DNA of 7,058 nt, taken from an uncultured Oceanospirillales bacterium. GTDB lineage: Bacteria; Pseudomonadota; Gammaproteobacteria; Pseudomonadales; Litorivicinaceae. The notes under the pieces were generated by a model that was not told the DNA's origin, did no database searches, and saw only the letters and a list, made by a program, of their open reading frames with translations. Positions 1 through 6,783 of the stretch are shown here, one piece after another (the first letter of the stretch is position 1; every line of letters begins with the position of its first letter). The translations under genes and the position numbers were made by a program. The stretch is from assembly GCA_913061245.1 (NCBI GenBank), contig CAJXTO010000077.1, positions 1 through 7,058 on the forward strand, in the 5' to 3' direction.

Positions 1-701
1 GCTTTTTACTTGGCGAACAGATGACAGGCGGATACGGAGCAGCAGATATTTTGCATAGCTGCTCTATTGGCGTCGAAAAAGGCGAGATCGCGGTCATCGT
101 TGGTCCAAATGGCGCTGGCAAATCAACGGCAATGAAAGCCGTGTTTGGCATGCTACCGCTGAGACAAGGTCGCGTTCTGTTCGATGGCGAAGACGTGACA
201 CAGTTAAAGCCAGAAGAACGTGTCGTCAAAGGCATGGGGTTTGTACCGCAAACCCATAACGTCTTTACATCAATGACTGTTGAAGAAAATCTAGAAATGG
301 GCGCGTTCATCCGCACCGATTCAATCAGTGATTCAATTGCACAAGTCTATGATTTGTTCCCCATTCTGAAAGAGAAGAGAAAGCAGCCCGCGGGCGAATT
401 GTCAGGCGGCCAGCGCCAGCAAGTTGCGGTCGGTCGAGCATTAATGACTCACCCAAAAGTTCTCATGCTTGATGAGCCAACCGCTGGGGTTTCACCCATT
501 GTGATGGATGAGTTATTCGACAGAATCATTGAGATCGCACGACTCGATGTCGCCATCTTGATGGTCGAACAAAACGCAAAGCAGGCGCTTGAAATCGCAG
601 ATAAAGGCTATGTTCTGGTCCAAGGGCACAACCGATTTACTGATACTGGAGAAGCACTCTTAGCCAACCCAGAAGTTCGCAAGGCGTTTTTGGGAGGTTA
701 A
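1..701 (+). CDS. livF: Branched-chain amino acid-type ABC transporter ATP-binding protein LivF (5' partial)
   Basis: Cytoplasmic ATPase of a HAAT-family (branched-chain amino acid or amide) importer; it pairs with a LivG-type ATPase to drive LivH/LivM. Numbering from the ATG at 21: Walker A GPNGAGKST at 28-36, Q-loop Q77 in GFVPQ, signature LSGGQ at 127-131, Walker B VLMLDEP at 147-153 with catalytic E152, then TAGVSP. The switch position reads MVEQN (Q184) instead of histidine, which is usual for LivF as opposed to LivG. The frame stays open upstream of 21 to the window edge (FLLGEQ precedes the Met). That Met falls where LivF proteins normally have the first-strand LTxGYG motif, so the true start is probably outside the window and the ATG at 21 is internal. 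The stop is directly followed by livH. Specificity is unknown; amides, urea or other amino acids are possible. Family assignment is firm. Confidence 0.93.
   Translation, partial: FLLGEQMTGGYGAADILHSCSIGVEKGEIAVIVGPNGAGKSTAMKAVFGMLPLRQGRVLFDGEDVTQLKPEERVVKGMGFVPQTHNVFTSMTVEENLEMGAFIRTDSISDSIAQVYDLFPILKEKRKQPAGELSGGQRQQVAVGRALMTHPKVLMLDEPTAGVSPIVMDELFDRIIEIARLDVAILMVEQNAKQALEIADKGYVLVQGHNRFTDTGEALLANPEVRKAFLGG
692..697 (+). promoter_or_regulatory. Shine-Dalgarno site of livH
   Basis: GGGAGG lies inside the last codons of livF, 4 nt before the livH ATG at 702. It supports that start and indicates coupling of livH translation to livF, whose stop codon immediately precedes the ATG. Confidence 0.8.
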
Positions 702-1715
702 ATGACTGATTTCTTGAACGCGCTCACGCTACTAGGCAATTTCCTAATCATTCCAGGTCTCACCTACGGCTCGCAGTTAGCACTTGGGGCCTTAGGCGTC
801 ACATTGGTCTATGGAGTCCTTCGCTTCTCAAATTTCGGTCACGGCGAGACCATGGCATTTGGAGCAATGGTGACCATCTTAGTCACTTGGGGACTTCAGT
901 CTCTCGGTATCTCGATCCAACCTCTTCCAACTGCTCTATTGGCGATTCCGGTGGGGATTGCGGTCACAGTATTGCTCACGCTACTCATTGATCGATTTGT
1001 GTATCGCTATCATCGAGAGCGCAAAGCAAATCCTGTGATTTTCTTGATTGTCTCCATTGGCGTGATGTTCTTTTTAGGCGGTCTGATCCGTTTCATTATC
1101 GGCCCTGGAGATCAAATTTTCTTTGATGGCACACGGTTCATTTTGAAGGCACGTGAGTTTAAGCAAATGACCGGTCTCGATGAAGGCCTGTCTCTCAAGA
1201 TGACACAAGCAGTCACCATCATTACTGCTGTCATGATTGTTGCTGCCATGTTTTGGTTCTTGAACCACACCCGTACCGGCAAATCGATGCGCGCCTATTC
1301 AGATAATGAAAACCTGGCACTGCTGTCAGGCATCAACCCAGATCGTGTCGTCATGATCACGTGGATCTTAGTTGCGGCGCTGGCAACCATTGCAGGAACG
1401 CTGTATGGCCTTGATAAGTCGTTCAAGCCGTTTGTGTACATGCAACTGCTACTTCCAATCTTTGCATCCGCAATCGTTGGCGGCGTGGGTAATCCTATCG
1501 GTGCAATTGCCGGTGGCTATGTGATTGCGTTCAGTGAGTTGATCCTGACGTTTGCCTATAAAAAAGTGGTTCTATATTTGGGTCCTGAATCGATGGAAAT
1601 CGAATCGCTTGTTCAATTTTTGGGCACTGACTACAAGATCGCTGTGTCCTTTATCATTTTGGTGATTGTGTTAATTATCAAACCAACCGGTTTATTTAGC
1701 GGGAAAACGATCTGA
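702..1715 (+). CDS. livH: Branched-chain amino acid-type ABC transporter permease LivH
   Basis: Inner-membrane permease of the Liv (HAAT) importer, 337 aa, somewhat longer than the roughly 290-310 aa of many LivH proteins. Visible LivH features: the N-terminal stretch TLVYGVLRFSNFGHGE at 34-49, an EAA-like coupling-loop segment RTGKSMRAYSDNENLALLSG at 191-210 that would contact the ATPases, and IVGGVGNPIGAIAGGYVI at 258-275. About eight hydrophobic membrane segments alternate with short loops. A polar stretch at about 135-168 and another at 292-310 probably face the periplasm and account for the extra length. The C-terminus KPTGLFSG matches the usual ending. The start is set by GGGAGG 4 nt upstream and by abutting the livF stop. 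The stop overlaps the livM start by 1 nt (TGATG). Transported substrate not determined. Confidence 0.94.
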   Translation: MTDFLNALTLLGNFLIIPGLTYGSQLALGALGVTLVYGVLRFSNFGHGETMAFGAMVTILVTWGLQSLGISIQPLPTALLAIPVGIAVTVLLTLLIDRFVYRYHRERKANPVIFLIVSIGVMFFLGGLIRFIIGPGDQIFFDGTRFILKAREFKQMTGLDEGLSLKMTQAVTIITAVMIVAAMFWFLNHTRTGKSMRAYSDNENLALLSGINPDRVVMITWILVAALATIAGTLYGLDKSFKPFVYMQLLLPIFASAIVGGVGNPIGAIAGGYVIAFSELILTFAYKKVVLYLGPESMEIESLVQFLGTDYKIAVSFIILVIVLIIKPTGLFSGKTI

Positions 1716-3040
1716 TGCCAGCGTTCTACCAGCAATACCGTAACCAAATCTTATTTAGCGTGATGGCTGGGCTATTGGTACTGGTTGCCATAATGCAAAG
1801 TCTGTCTGTGTCATTAACGATCCTCAATCTCTGTCTAATCAGCGCGATCATGGCGTTAGGTGTAAATATTCAATGGGGATATGCGGGACTGTTCAATGTC
1901 GGTGTGATGGGGTTTGCCGCGCTTGGTGGTCTTGCTGGCGTTCTCATCTCAATGCCACCGGTATCTGAAGCATGGCAAGCAGGTGGTTTGGGGATTTTAC
2001 TTGGGCTTCTTATTACAGTCGGTACAGTCGTCGCTTGTTTGTTCGCTTGGACTCGCATTTCGCATTTGAAAAAACAGCGCTATTGGATCATCGCTGCCAT
2101 CATTATTTGTGGATATGCACTGCTCCGTATTTTCTTTGATCCTGGCGTCGATGCGATTGAGGCGATTGATCCTTCTGTCACCGGTTATCTCGGCGGGCTT
2201 GGTCTACCCATTTTAGTTGCTTGGCCTGTGGGAGCACTGTTCGCCGCGGGGGTCGCATTCGTGATTGGTAAAATTGCATTGGGTCTTCGCTCCGACTATC
2301 TAGCCATCGCAACACTTGGGATCAGCGAAATCATCATTTTCTTCATAAAAAACGAAGAATGGCTGACTCGTGGTGTCAAAAACGTGAATGGTTTACCGCG
2401 GCCTGTCCCATACGAAATCGACCTGCAGCAAGCGCAATGGTTTCAAGAGTGGGCCATAACCCTCGGTATGCCGGTTGATGACGCTTCTGCTGTATTCGTT
2501 AAGATCTGTTACGCACTGCTCTTCATCGCCGTCATTGGGATTTTATTGTGGCTGTCCGAAACTGCTCTGAAATCTCCATGGGGTCGGATGATGCGTGCTA
2601 TTCGCGACAACGAAACAGCCGCAGCCGCGATGGGTAAGGACGTCACTTGGCAGCATCTACGCGTATTTGTGTTGGGGTCTGCCGTCATTGGTCTTGCCGG
2701 AGCGATGTTGACCACTCTTGATGGTCAGTTCACACCAGTCGGGTACAACCCACTGCGCTTTACATTCTTGATTTGGGTGATGGTGATCATTGGTGGATCG
2801 GGTAACAACTGGGGTGCTGTTCTCGGTGGGTTCTTTATTTGGTTCTTTTGGATCGAGGCAGAACCGATTGGGCTATGGTTAATCGAAACACTGACATCCG
2901 GCATGGACCCTCAAAGCGCAGTAAGAGCACATCTACTCGAGGGTGCGGCTCACATGCGTTTAATGACCGTGGGAATTATCCTGCTACTAACTCTCCGTTA
3001 TGCACCGGAAGGGCTCATCCCAGAGAAAAAGCGGCTTTAG
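1715..3040 (+). CDS. livM: Branched-chain amino acid-type ABC transporter permease LivM
   Basis: Second inner-membrane permease of the Liv importer, 441 aa, at the long end of the family. Family signatures: LGVNIQWGYAGLFNVGVMGF at 48-67, SDYLAIATLGISEII at 193-207, LTRGVKNVNGLPRP at 217-230 (the LTxGxxGL region of LivM), coupling-loop segment GRMMRAIRDNETAAAAMGKD at 290-309, IIGGSGNNWGAVLGGF at 358-373, and the terminal RYAPEGLIPEK. Between the first transmembrane block and the SDYLA motif, at about 110-185, there is extra sequence with basic residues (HLKKQR) and hydrophobic segments, not present in short LivM proteins. The ATG overlaps the livH stop (TGATG at 1713-1717) and has no strong Shine-Dalgarno site, so translation probably depends on livH termination. 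It is the last gene of the plus operon, and its stop overlaps the stop of the opposing gene by 4 bases. Confidence 0.94.
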   Translation: MPAFYQQYRNQILFSVMAGLLVLVAIMQSLSVSLTILNLCLISAIMALGVNIQWGYAGLFNVGVMGFAALGGLAGVLISMPPVSEAWQAGGLGILLGLLITVGTVVACLFAWTRISHLKKQRYWIIAAIIICGYALLRIFFDPGVDAIEAIDPSVTGYLGGLGLPILVAWPVGALFAAGVAFVIGKIALGLRSDYLAIATLGISEIIIFFIKNEEWLTRGVKNVNGLPRPVPYEIDLQQAQWFQEWAITLGMPVDDASAVFVKICYALLFIAVIGILLWLSETALKSPWGRMMRAIRDNETAAAAMGKDVTWQHLRVFVLGSAVIGLAGAMLTTLDGQFTPVGYNPLRFTFLIWVMVIIGGSGNNWGAVLGGFFIWFFWIEAEPIGLWLIETLTSGMDPQSAVRAHLLEGAAHMRLMTVGIILLLTLRYAPEGLIPEKKRL

Positions 3041-3516
3041 TTGAGAGTGAACCAATCACCAGGTTCACCTCGCCGCTCACGCTGGCCGGAAACGACAGCA
3101 CCATGTTTAATAAGCACCGTACCCGGGCCTGATACACGACCAACTGTTCCCTCAATCTTGGTTTCACCAGACAATGCCTGAATTCGATCAACCATCCCAC
3201 GTACCTCAACCAAGCCACCTTGGTTCACCACTTCCTGTGCCATACCGCGAACAGTAAGCTTCGAGGAATCATCAACTGTGACGGTCCAACGAACAGTCCC
3301 GGTGAGCATTAACTCGGTTGATGGCTCAAGGGTCACGTGATCAAAAATACCAACAGCCAATGTTGGCTCTCTGACGATTAAATCCTGGGTCCAATCTGTG
3401 CGAGGTATCACCTCAGTTGTTGTGCATCCAGACTGAGATGTCTGGCCATTCACTTCACAAGCTAAGACAGGTTGTGATAGCCCAAGACATAAAACGGGTA
3501 GACATAGCGAACGCAT
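3037..3516 (-). CDS. Small exported protein with tandem Gly-anchored repeats, probable beta-solenoid; function unknown
   Basis: 159 aa, not matched to a named family. Residues 1-19 look like a Sec signal peptide: Arg2, a hydrophobic core, and cleavage after VLA, giving a mature N-terminus of CEVNG. VLAC could also be a degenerate lipobox, making it a lipoprotein. C20 and C31 could instead form a disulfide. From about 61 to 144 there are five units of 18, 18, 16, 16 and 16 residues, each with the pattern hydrophobic-x-hydrophobic-x-Gly-x-Val. The anchoring glycines are G73, G91, G107, G123 and G139. This resembles right-handed beta-helix or bactofilin-like repeats, but bactofilins lack signal peptides. 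The tail is charged (RERRGEPGDW). The start is supported by AGAGG 9 nt upstream. The gene lies 12 nt after the CoA-transferase stop, so it is likely the last gene of that operon. A role at the cell envelope is inference. Confidence 0.72.
   Translation of the reverse strand: MRSLCLPVLCLGLSQPVLACEVNGQTSQSGCTTTEVIPRTDWTQDLIVREPTLAVGIFDHVTLEPSTELMLTGTVRWTVTVDDSSKLTVRGMAQEVVNQGGLVEVRGMVDRIQALSGETKIEGTVGRVSGPGTVLIKHGAVVSGQRERRGEPGDWFTLN
3043..3071. terminator. Bulged hairpin between converging operons, possible transcription end signal
   Basis: Inverted repeat GAG-A-GTGAACC, loop AATCACCA, GGTTCAC-CTC: 10 base pairs with one bulged A and an 8-nt loop, starting 3 nt after the livM stop. It lies within the last codons of the opposing minus-strand gene. 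No T-run follows on the plus strand; on the minus strand a CTTTTTC appears about 12 nt beyond the stem. It is therefore not a canonical intrinsic terminator and may simply be chance in coding sequence. Confidence 0.3.
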
Positions 3517-3525
3517 CTCGATTGG

Positions 3526-3530
3526 CCTCT
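3526..3530 (-). promoter_or_regulatory. Shine-Dalgarno site of the repeat-protein gene
   Basis: AGAGG on the minus strand, 9 nt before the ATG at 3516-3514. It overlaps the TAG stop of the CoA-transferase (3531-3529), which supports co-translation with that gene and the choice of start. Confidence 0.55.
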
Positions 3531-4737
3531 ACGCAGAATGAATCACTCCACGAGTATACAGTGCTTCGATCTCGGTATCTGAATACCCAAGTTCTTTTAG
3601 CACTTGATGGGAATGCTGACCATGGGTTGGAGGCGGCCTCGACGAGACTGGCTCTGCACCATGAAATTTAACAGCCATCCCAAGCCCTTTCACTGAACCC
3701 ACCCGATCATGCTCTGTCTCAACCACCATATCGCGGGCGATGGCCTGAGGATGCTCGAGCATCTCGCCTATCGATAAAATAGGTCCTGCGGGGACGCCGG
3801 CTTGATCAAGCTGTTCAAGCCAATCCTCAGATGTGTGCCGTTGAAAATACCCATTCAATACGGCGACCAGTTCGGGGAGATTCGACATCCGATCCGCATT
3901 GGATGAAAAGCGCGAATCATCATTGAGTTCGGGTGCACCAATCACATCCAAGAGCCGTAACCAATTTCTCTGATTTGCAGCGCCTATATTGATATAGCCA
4001 TCAGCTGTCTGAAAAGCTTGATACGGTGCATTCAGCGGATGTGCTGAACCAAGTGCTTGTGGCGAGACACCGGTCGCTAGAGCGATAGCACTTTGCCAAT
4101 AAGTATGCGTAATCCCTGCCTCAAATAGAGAAGTATCAACACGTGTACCAAGACCAGTTTTTTGCTTACCCGCATACGCTGCGGCCGCACCCATCGCTGC
4201 GAGGATACCCGCTGTAATATCAGTCACTGGTGCGCCGACTTTCACAGGTCCATCGTCTTGGCCAGGTCCTGTAATACTCATCAAACCAGAGGCACCCTGC
4301 GCAACAAGATCAAAGCCCGCACGTTCACGGTAAGGACCTGTTCGCCCATATCCTGAGATTTCGACGTAAATAAGACCTGGGTTAATCGCTTTTAACGCGT
4401 CATACGACAAGCCAAGACGCTCCATCGTATCGTGGCGAAAGTTCTCTATCACGCAGTCGGCGTCTTTCAAAAGTTCGGTGAGAATTTGTTTGCCATCATC
4501 AGATTTTAAGTCGAGAGCCATACCGCGTTTGTTACGGTTCATCATTAAAAACGCGGCAGACTCGCCCTCAATTTGGGGAGGAACCATGCGCCGCGAGTCA
4601 TCACCGCCTTCGATTTTTTCGACCTTAATGACATCAGCACCCATATCAGCCAACATCATTCCACACAATGGACCTGCCATGATGTGAGCGAGCTCAATGA
4701 CTCGCATGCCTTCAAGTGGTCTTGGCTGCTGACTCAT
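3529..4737 (-). CDS. CaiB/BaiF family (family III) CoA-transferase
   Basis: Cytoplasmic enzyme that moves CoA from one acyl-CoA to a free carboxylate through an Asp-linked anhydride. Length 402 aa is normal for family III. N-terminal half: MRVIELAHIMAGPLCGMMLA at 11-30, GADVIKVE at 33-40, NRNKRGMALDLKSDDGK at 67-83, ADCVIENFR at 93-101 and LIYVEISGYGRTGPY at 122-136. The likely catalytic aspartate is D173 in GAPVTDITAG, corresponding to Asp169 of formyl-CoA transferase. GLGTRVDTSLFEAG follows, as in the family, and the C-terminal portion HPLNAPYQAFQTADGYINIG is also typical. The ATG overlaps the crotonase stop by 4 nt (ATGA), with GGAG 6 nt upstream. Family members act on formate/oxalate, carnitine, mesaconate, itaconate, succinate/malate and others; nothing here decides the substrate. 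The neighbouring TRAP genes suggest an imported organic acid (inference). Confidence 0.93.
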   Translation of the reverse strand: MSQQPRPLEGMRVIELAHIMAGPLCGMMLADMGADVIKVEKIEGGDDSRRMVPPQIEGESAAFLMMNRNKRGMALDLKSDDGKQILTELLKDADCVIENFRHDTMERLGLSYDALKAINPGLIYVEISGYGRTGPYRERAGFDLVAQGASGLMSITGPGQDDGPVKVGAPVTDITAGILAAMGAAAAYAGKQKTGLGTRVDTSLFEAGITHTYWQSAIALATGVSPQALGSAHPLNAPYQAFQTADGYINIGAANQRNWLRLLDVIGAPELNDDSRFSSNADRMSNLPELVAVLNGYFQRHTSEDWLEQLDQAGVPAGPILSIGEMLEHPQAIARDMVVETEHDRVGSVKGLGMAVKFHGAEPVSSRPPPTHGQHSHQVLKELGYSDTEIEALYTRGVIHSA

Positions 4738-5498
4738 CGACCACTCCAGTTGGCCTTTCGTTTGGCGAAAAAAGCATCGATACCTTCGGCAAAATCATCA
4801 CTCAAATAACAACGTTGAATGAGATCTGTATCTTCAGGCGTTGCACGCTCGGACAATCGATTTAACCCATCACGTGTTGCTGAAACCGTCAATGGAGCGA
4901 GCGTCAGCAAATGGGCTGATAGCTCTCTTGCACGCTGATCACACAAATCAGCCGTATCTAACACTTCACTGATAAAGCCCGACTCAACCAACGGTGATAT
5001 CGGTAAAAATTCGGCTGTTAGCAACAGGTAACGTGTTCGTGATTCACCTAATAGATGAACCAGCCTGTTGAGATTCGCTATCGATAAGCAGTTCCCTAAA
5101 GTCCGAGCAATTGGCATCCCGAACTTCGTATCGCGAGTCCCCAATCGAATGTCGGCAGCCGCAGCAATGGCAGCTCCGCCACCGGCTACAATCCCATGCA
5201 ACGAGGCAATGACTGGAACAGAAGCTGTTTGAACAGCATCAATCACCCGACCGATCATTGCTTCGTAATCGATCGCATCTTGAGCCGAATGAAAGTCTTT
5301 GAAATTAGAAATATCAGTACCTGAAGCGAAAGCCTTCTCGCCCTCGGCAGTCAACACGATAACTCCCGCATCACCAGGATCACGACACAGATTCTCAAGT
5401 GCCTGGTACATCTCAAATGTCAGAGAATTCCGTGACTCTGGTCGCGTCAGGCGGTATTCAGCAATACCGCCCTCATGGGTGATCGTGTAATCGCCCAC
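4734..5498 (-). CDS. Crotonase-fold (enoyl-CoA hydratase/isomerase family) protein lacking both hydratase glutamates
   Basis: 254 aa, normal length for the crotonase superfamily, cytoplasmic, expected to bind an acyl-CoA. Oxyanion-hole elements are present: AFASGTDI at 56-63 and GIVAGGGAAIAAAADIRLG at 102-120. Aligning by eye to rat mitochondrial enoyl-CoA hydratase, Glu144 corresponds to A110 and Glu164 to I130 (KFGMPIARTLGN at 125-136), so simple hydration of enoyl-CoA is unlikely. The FGxPIARTLGN segment is, from memory, shared by a crotonase subgroup often found beside CaiB/BaiF genes. It could be a thioesterase, decarboxylase, hydrolase or isomerase using other residues. The start is GTG (5498-5496), 1 nt after the dctM stop, with AGGT 6 nt upstream. 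Its stop overlaps the CoA-transferase start, so the two are translated as a coupled pair and likely act on the same acyl-CoA. Confidence 0.88.
   Translation of the reverse strand: MGDYTITHEGGIAEYRLTRPESRNSLTFEMYQALENLCRDPGDAGVIVLTAEGEKAFASGTDISNFKDFHSAQDAIDYEAMIGRVIDAVQTASVPVIASLHGIVAGGGAAIAAAADIRLGTRDTKFGMPIARTLGNCLSIANLNRLVHLLGESRTRYLLLTAEFLPISPLVESGFISEVLDTADLCDQRARELSAHLLTLAPLTVSATRDGLNRLSERATPEDTDLIQRCYLSDDFAEGIDAFFAKRKANWSGR
4744..4748 (-). promoter_or_regulatory. Shine-Dalgarno site of the CoA-transferase gene
   Basis: TGGAG on the minus strand, 6 nt before the ATG at 4737-4735 and inside the 3' end of the crotonase gene. It confirms the start that overlaps the upstream stop as ATGA. 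Confidence 0.65.
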
Positions 5499-5499
5499 G

Positions 5500-6783
5500 T
5501 TATGACCTGTAAATCACGTCGACCAGATACATCGGTACATCGGGTACATAAGTGCAGAGCATCAGTACCGCGAACAACACCGCGATAAAGTAGATATTGA
5601 TCTTAGACACATCCCAGATGTTTGCGCGAGCGACCGCACAAGACGTGATCAATACACTTGCAACCGGGGGCGTCTGCTGACCCAAAGCCAGGTTCAATGT
5701 TACAACCAAACCAAAGTGGATTGGGTCAATACCCGCAGCTTGGATAAGTGGAATCACGATCGGAACGACCAAAATAATTGCCGCTGCCGAGTGCAAGAAG
5801 AACCCAATAACCAAGAAGAAGACGTTGAGGATTGCAAGAATAACCCACTGATTCGTGGTGATATCGAGAATCCAACGTGCAAAATCCTGAGGGATTTGAG
5901 CACGTGTTAAAAAGCCACCCATCACCACCGATGCTGCGACCAACAGCATCACAACAGCTGTTTGTACACCACCATCAATCATTGCGCGCTTGAGATGCCC
6001 GAAATCCATTTTCGAATACCACGCACTCACGATAAGTGCTGCAACAACAGCTAGGCCAGCTGCCTCTGTCGCGGTGACAAAGCCACCAAAGATGCCGCCT
6101 AAGATCACCACTGGCAGCGTAAATGCAGGCAACGCATCAACTAGTGTTTTCCACAGGCGACGAAATTCAAAAGCTTCTTCGGTTGGCAGGTTGTATTTGC
6201 GTGCGAAGTAATACGCCATGCCCATCAATCCAAATGCGCCCAATAAACCTGGGATGATCCCTGCAACAAACAATTGCTCGACCGAAGTCCCTGCAGATGT
6301 CGCATACAGAATCATCGGAATGGAGGGCGGGATAATGATTGCAAGGGACGCTGATGATGAAGTCACCGCAGCCGCAAGAGGCCCTGAATAACCTCGCTTT
6401 TTCATCTGGGGGATCAATACGGAGCCAAGTGCAGCAACATCAGCTACGGCAGAGCCCGAAATTTCGGCAAAGAACAAACTGACTCCGATATTGACCATCG
6501 CCAGACCGCCACGCACGAAACCAATAATGGCGTTTACAAAGTTGATCAACTTATCTGTAATGCCACCAGCATTCATAATGGCGCCGGCTAAAACAAACAT
6601 CGGAATGGCAATCAGAGAAAACTTGGTCGATCCATCGTACATATCGAGAGCGAGTGTCACGATGCTATCGAGGCCCTCTGTAACACCAAGGCCGAAAATC
6701 GCTGCGACCGCAAGACCAACTGCGATCGGAACGTTCAAACAAATCAACGCGAGCAAGATCAAGAACATAACAAGAACGATCAT
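5500..6783 (-). CDS. dctM: TRAP transporter large permease subunit, DctM family
   Basis: Inner-membrane subunit (12-TM class) that carries out Na+-driven uptake of organic acids delivered by a periplasmic binding protein. 427 aa, the standard length. Family features: PMFVLAGAIMNAGGI at 61-75, SGSAVADVAALGSVLIPQM at 109-127, GYSGPLAAAVTSSSASLAII at 131-150 followed by IPPSIPM, GGFVTATEAAGLAVV at 233-247, and the C-terminal LGQQTPPVASVLITSCAVAR at 367-386. Many DctM proteins read TPPVG where this one has TPPVA. The ATG overlaps the dctQ stop as ATGA and is preceded by GGGGGTG about 5 nt upstream, which fixes the start. The downstream CoA-transferase and crotonase suggest the substrate is a carboxylate later activated with CoA. 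The gene name refers to the family; C4-dicarboxylate specificity is not implied. Confidence 0.94.
   Translation of the reverse strand: MIVLVMFLILLALICLNVPIAVGLAVAAIFGLGVTEGLDSIVTLALDMYDGSTKFSLIAIPMFVLAGAIMNAGGITDKLINFVNAIIGFVRGGLAMVNIGVSLFFAEISGSAVADVAALGSVLIPQMKKRGYSGPLAAAVTSSSASLAIIIPPSIPMILYATSAGTSVEQLFVAGIIPGLLGAFGLMGMAYYFARKYNLPTEEAFEFRRLWKTLVDALPAFTLPVVILGGIFGGFVTATEAAGLAVVAALIVSAWYSKMDFGHLKRAMIDGGVQTAVVMLLVAASVVMGGFLTRAQIPQDFARWILDITTNQWVILAILNVFFLVIGFFLHSAAAIILVVPIVIPLIQAAGIDPIHFGLVVTLNLALGQQTPPVASVLITSCAVARANIWDVSKINIYFIAVLFAVLMLCTYVPDVPMYLVDVIYRS

Noticed and set aside
21..23. ATG at 21 as the true livF start
   Set aside because: The frame is open upstream to the window edge, and the Met aligns inside the first-strand LTxGYG motif, so the N-terminus would be missing about 8-10 residues.
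3028..3038. Short inverted repeat AAAGC-G-GCTTT near the livM stop as a terminator
   Set aside because: The one-base centre leaves no room for a loop, so it cannot form a useful hairpin.
2839..3132. 97-aa plus-strand open frame across the livM 3' end
   Set aside because: Out of frame with livM, low-complexity polar composition, no start signal; explained as a shadow of livM and the opposing gene.
3015..3218. 67-aa minus-strand open frame overlapping the repeat-protein gene
   Set aside because: Shifted frame of the 159-aa gene, which has a signal peptide, regular repeats and a placed ribosome-binding site.
4734..5498. Naming the crotonase as enoyl-CoA hydratase (paaF/echA type)
   Set aside because: Both catalytic glutamates are absent by eye alignment, so no gene symbol or hydratase function was assigned.
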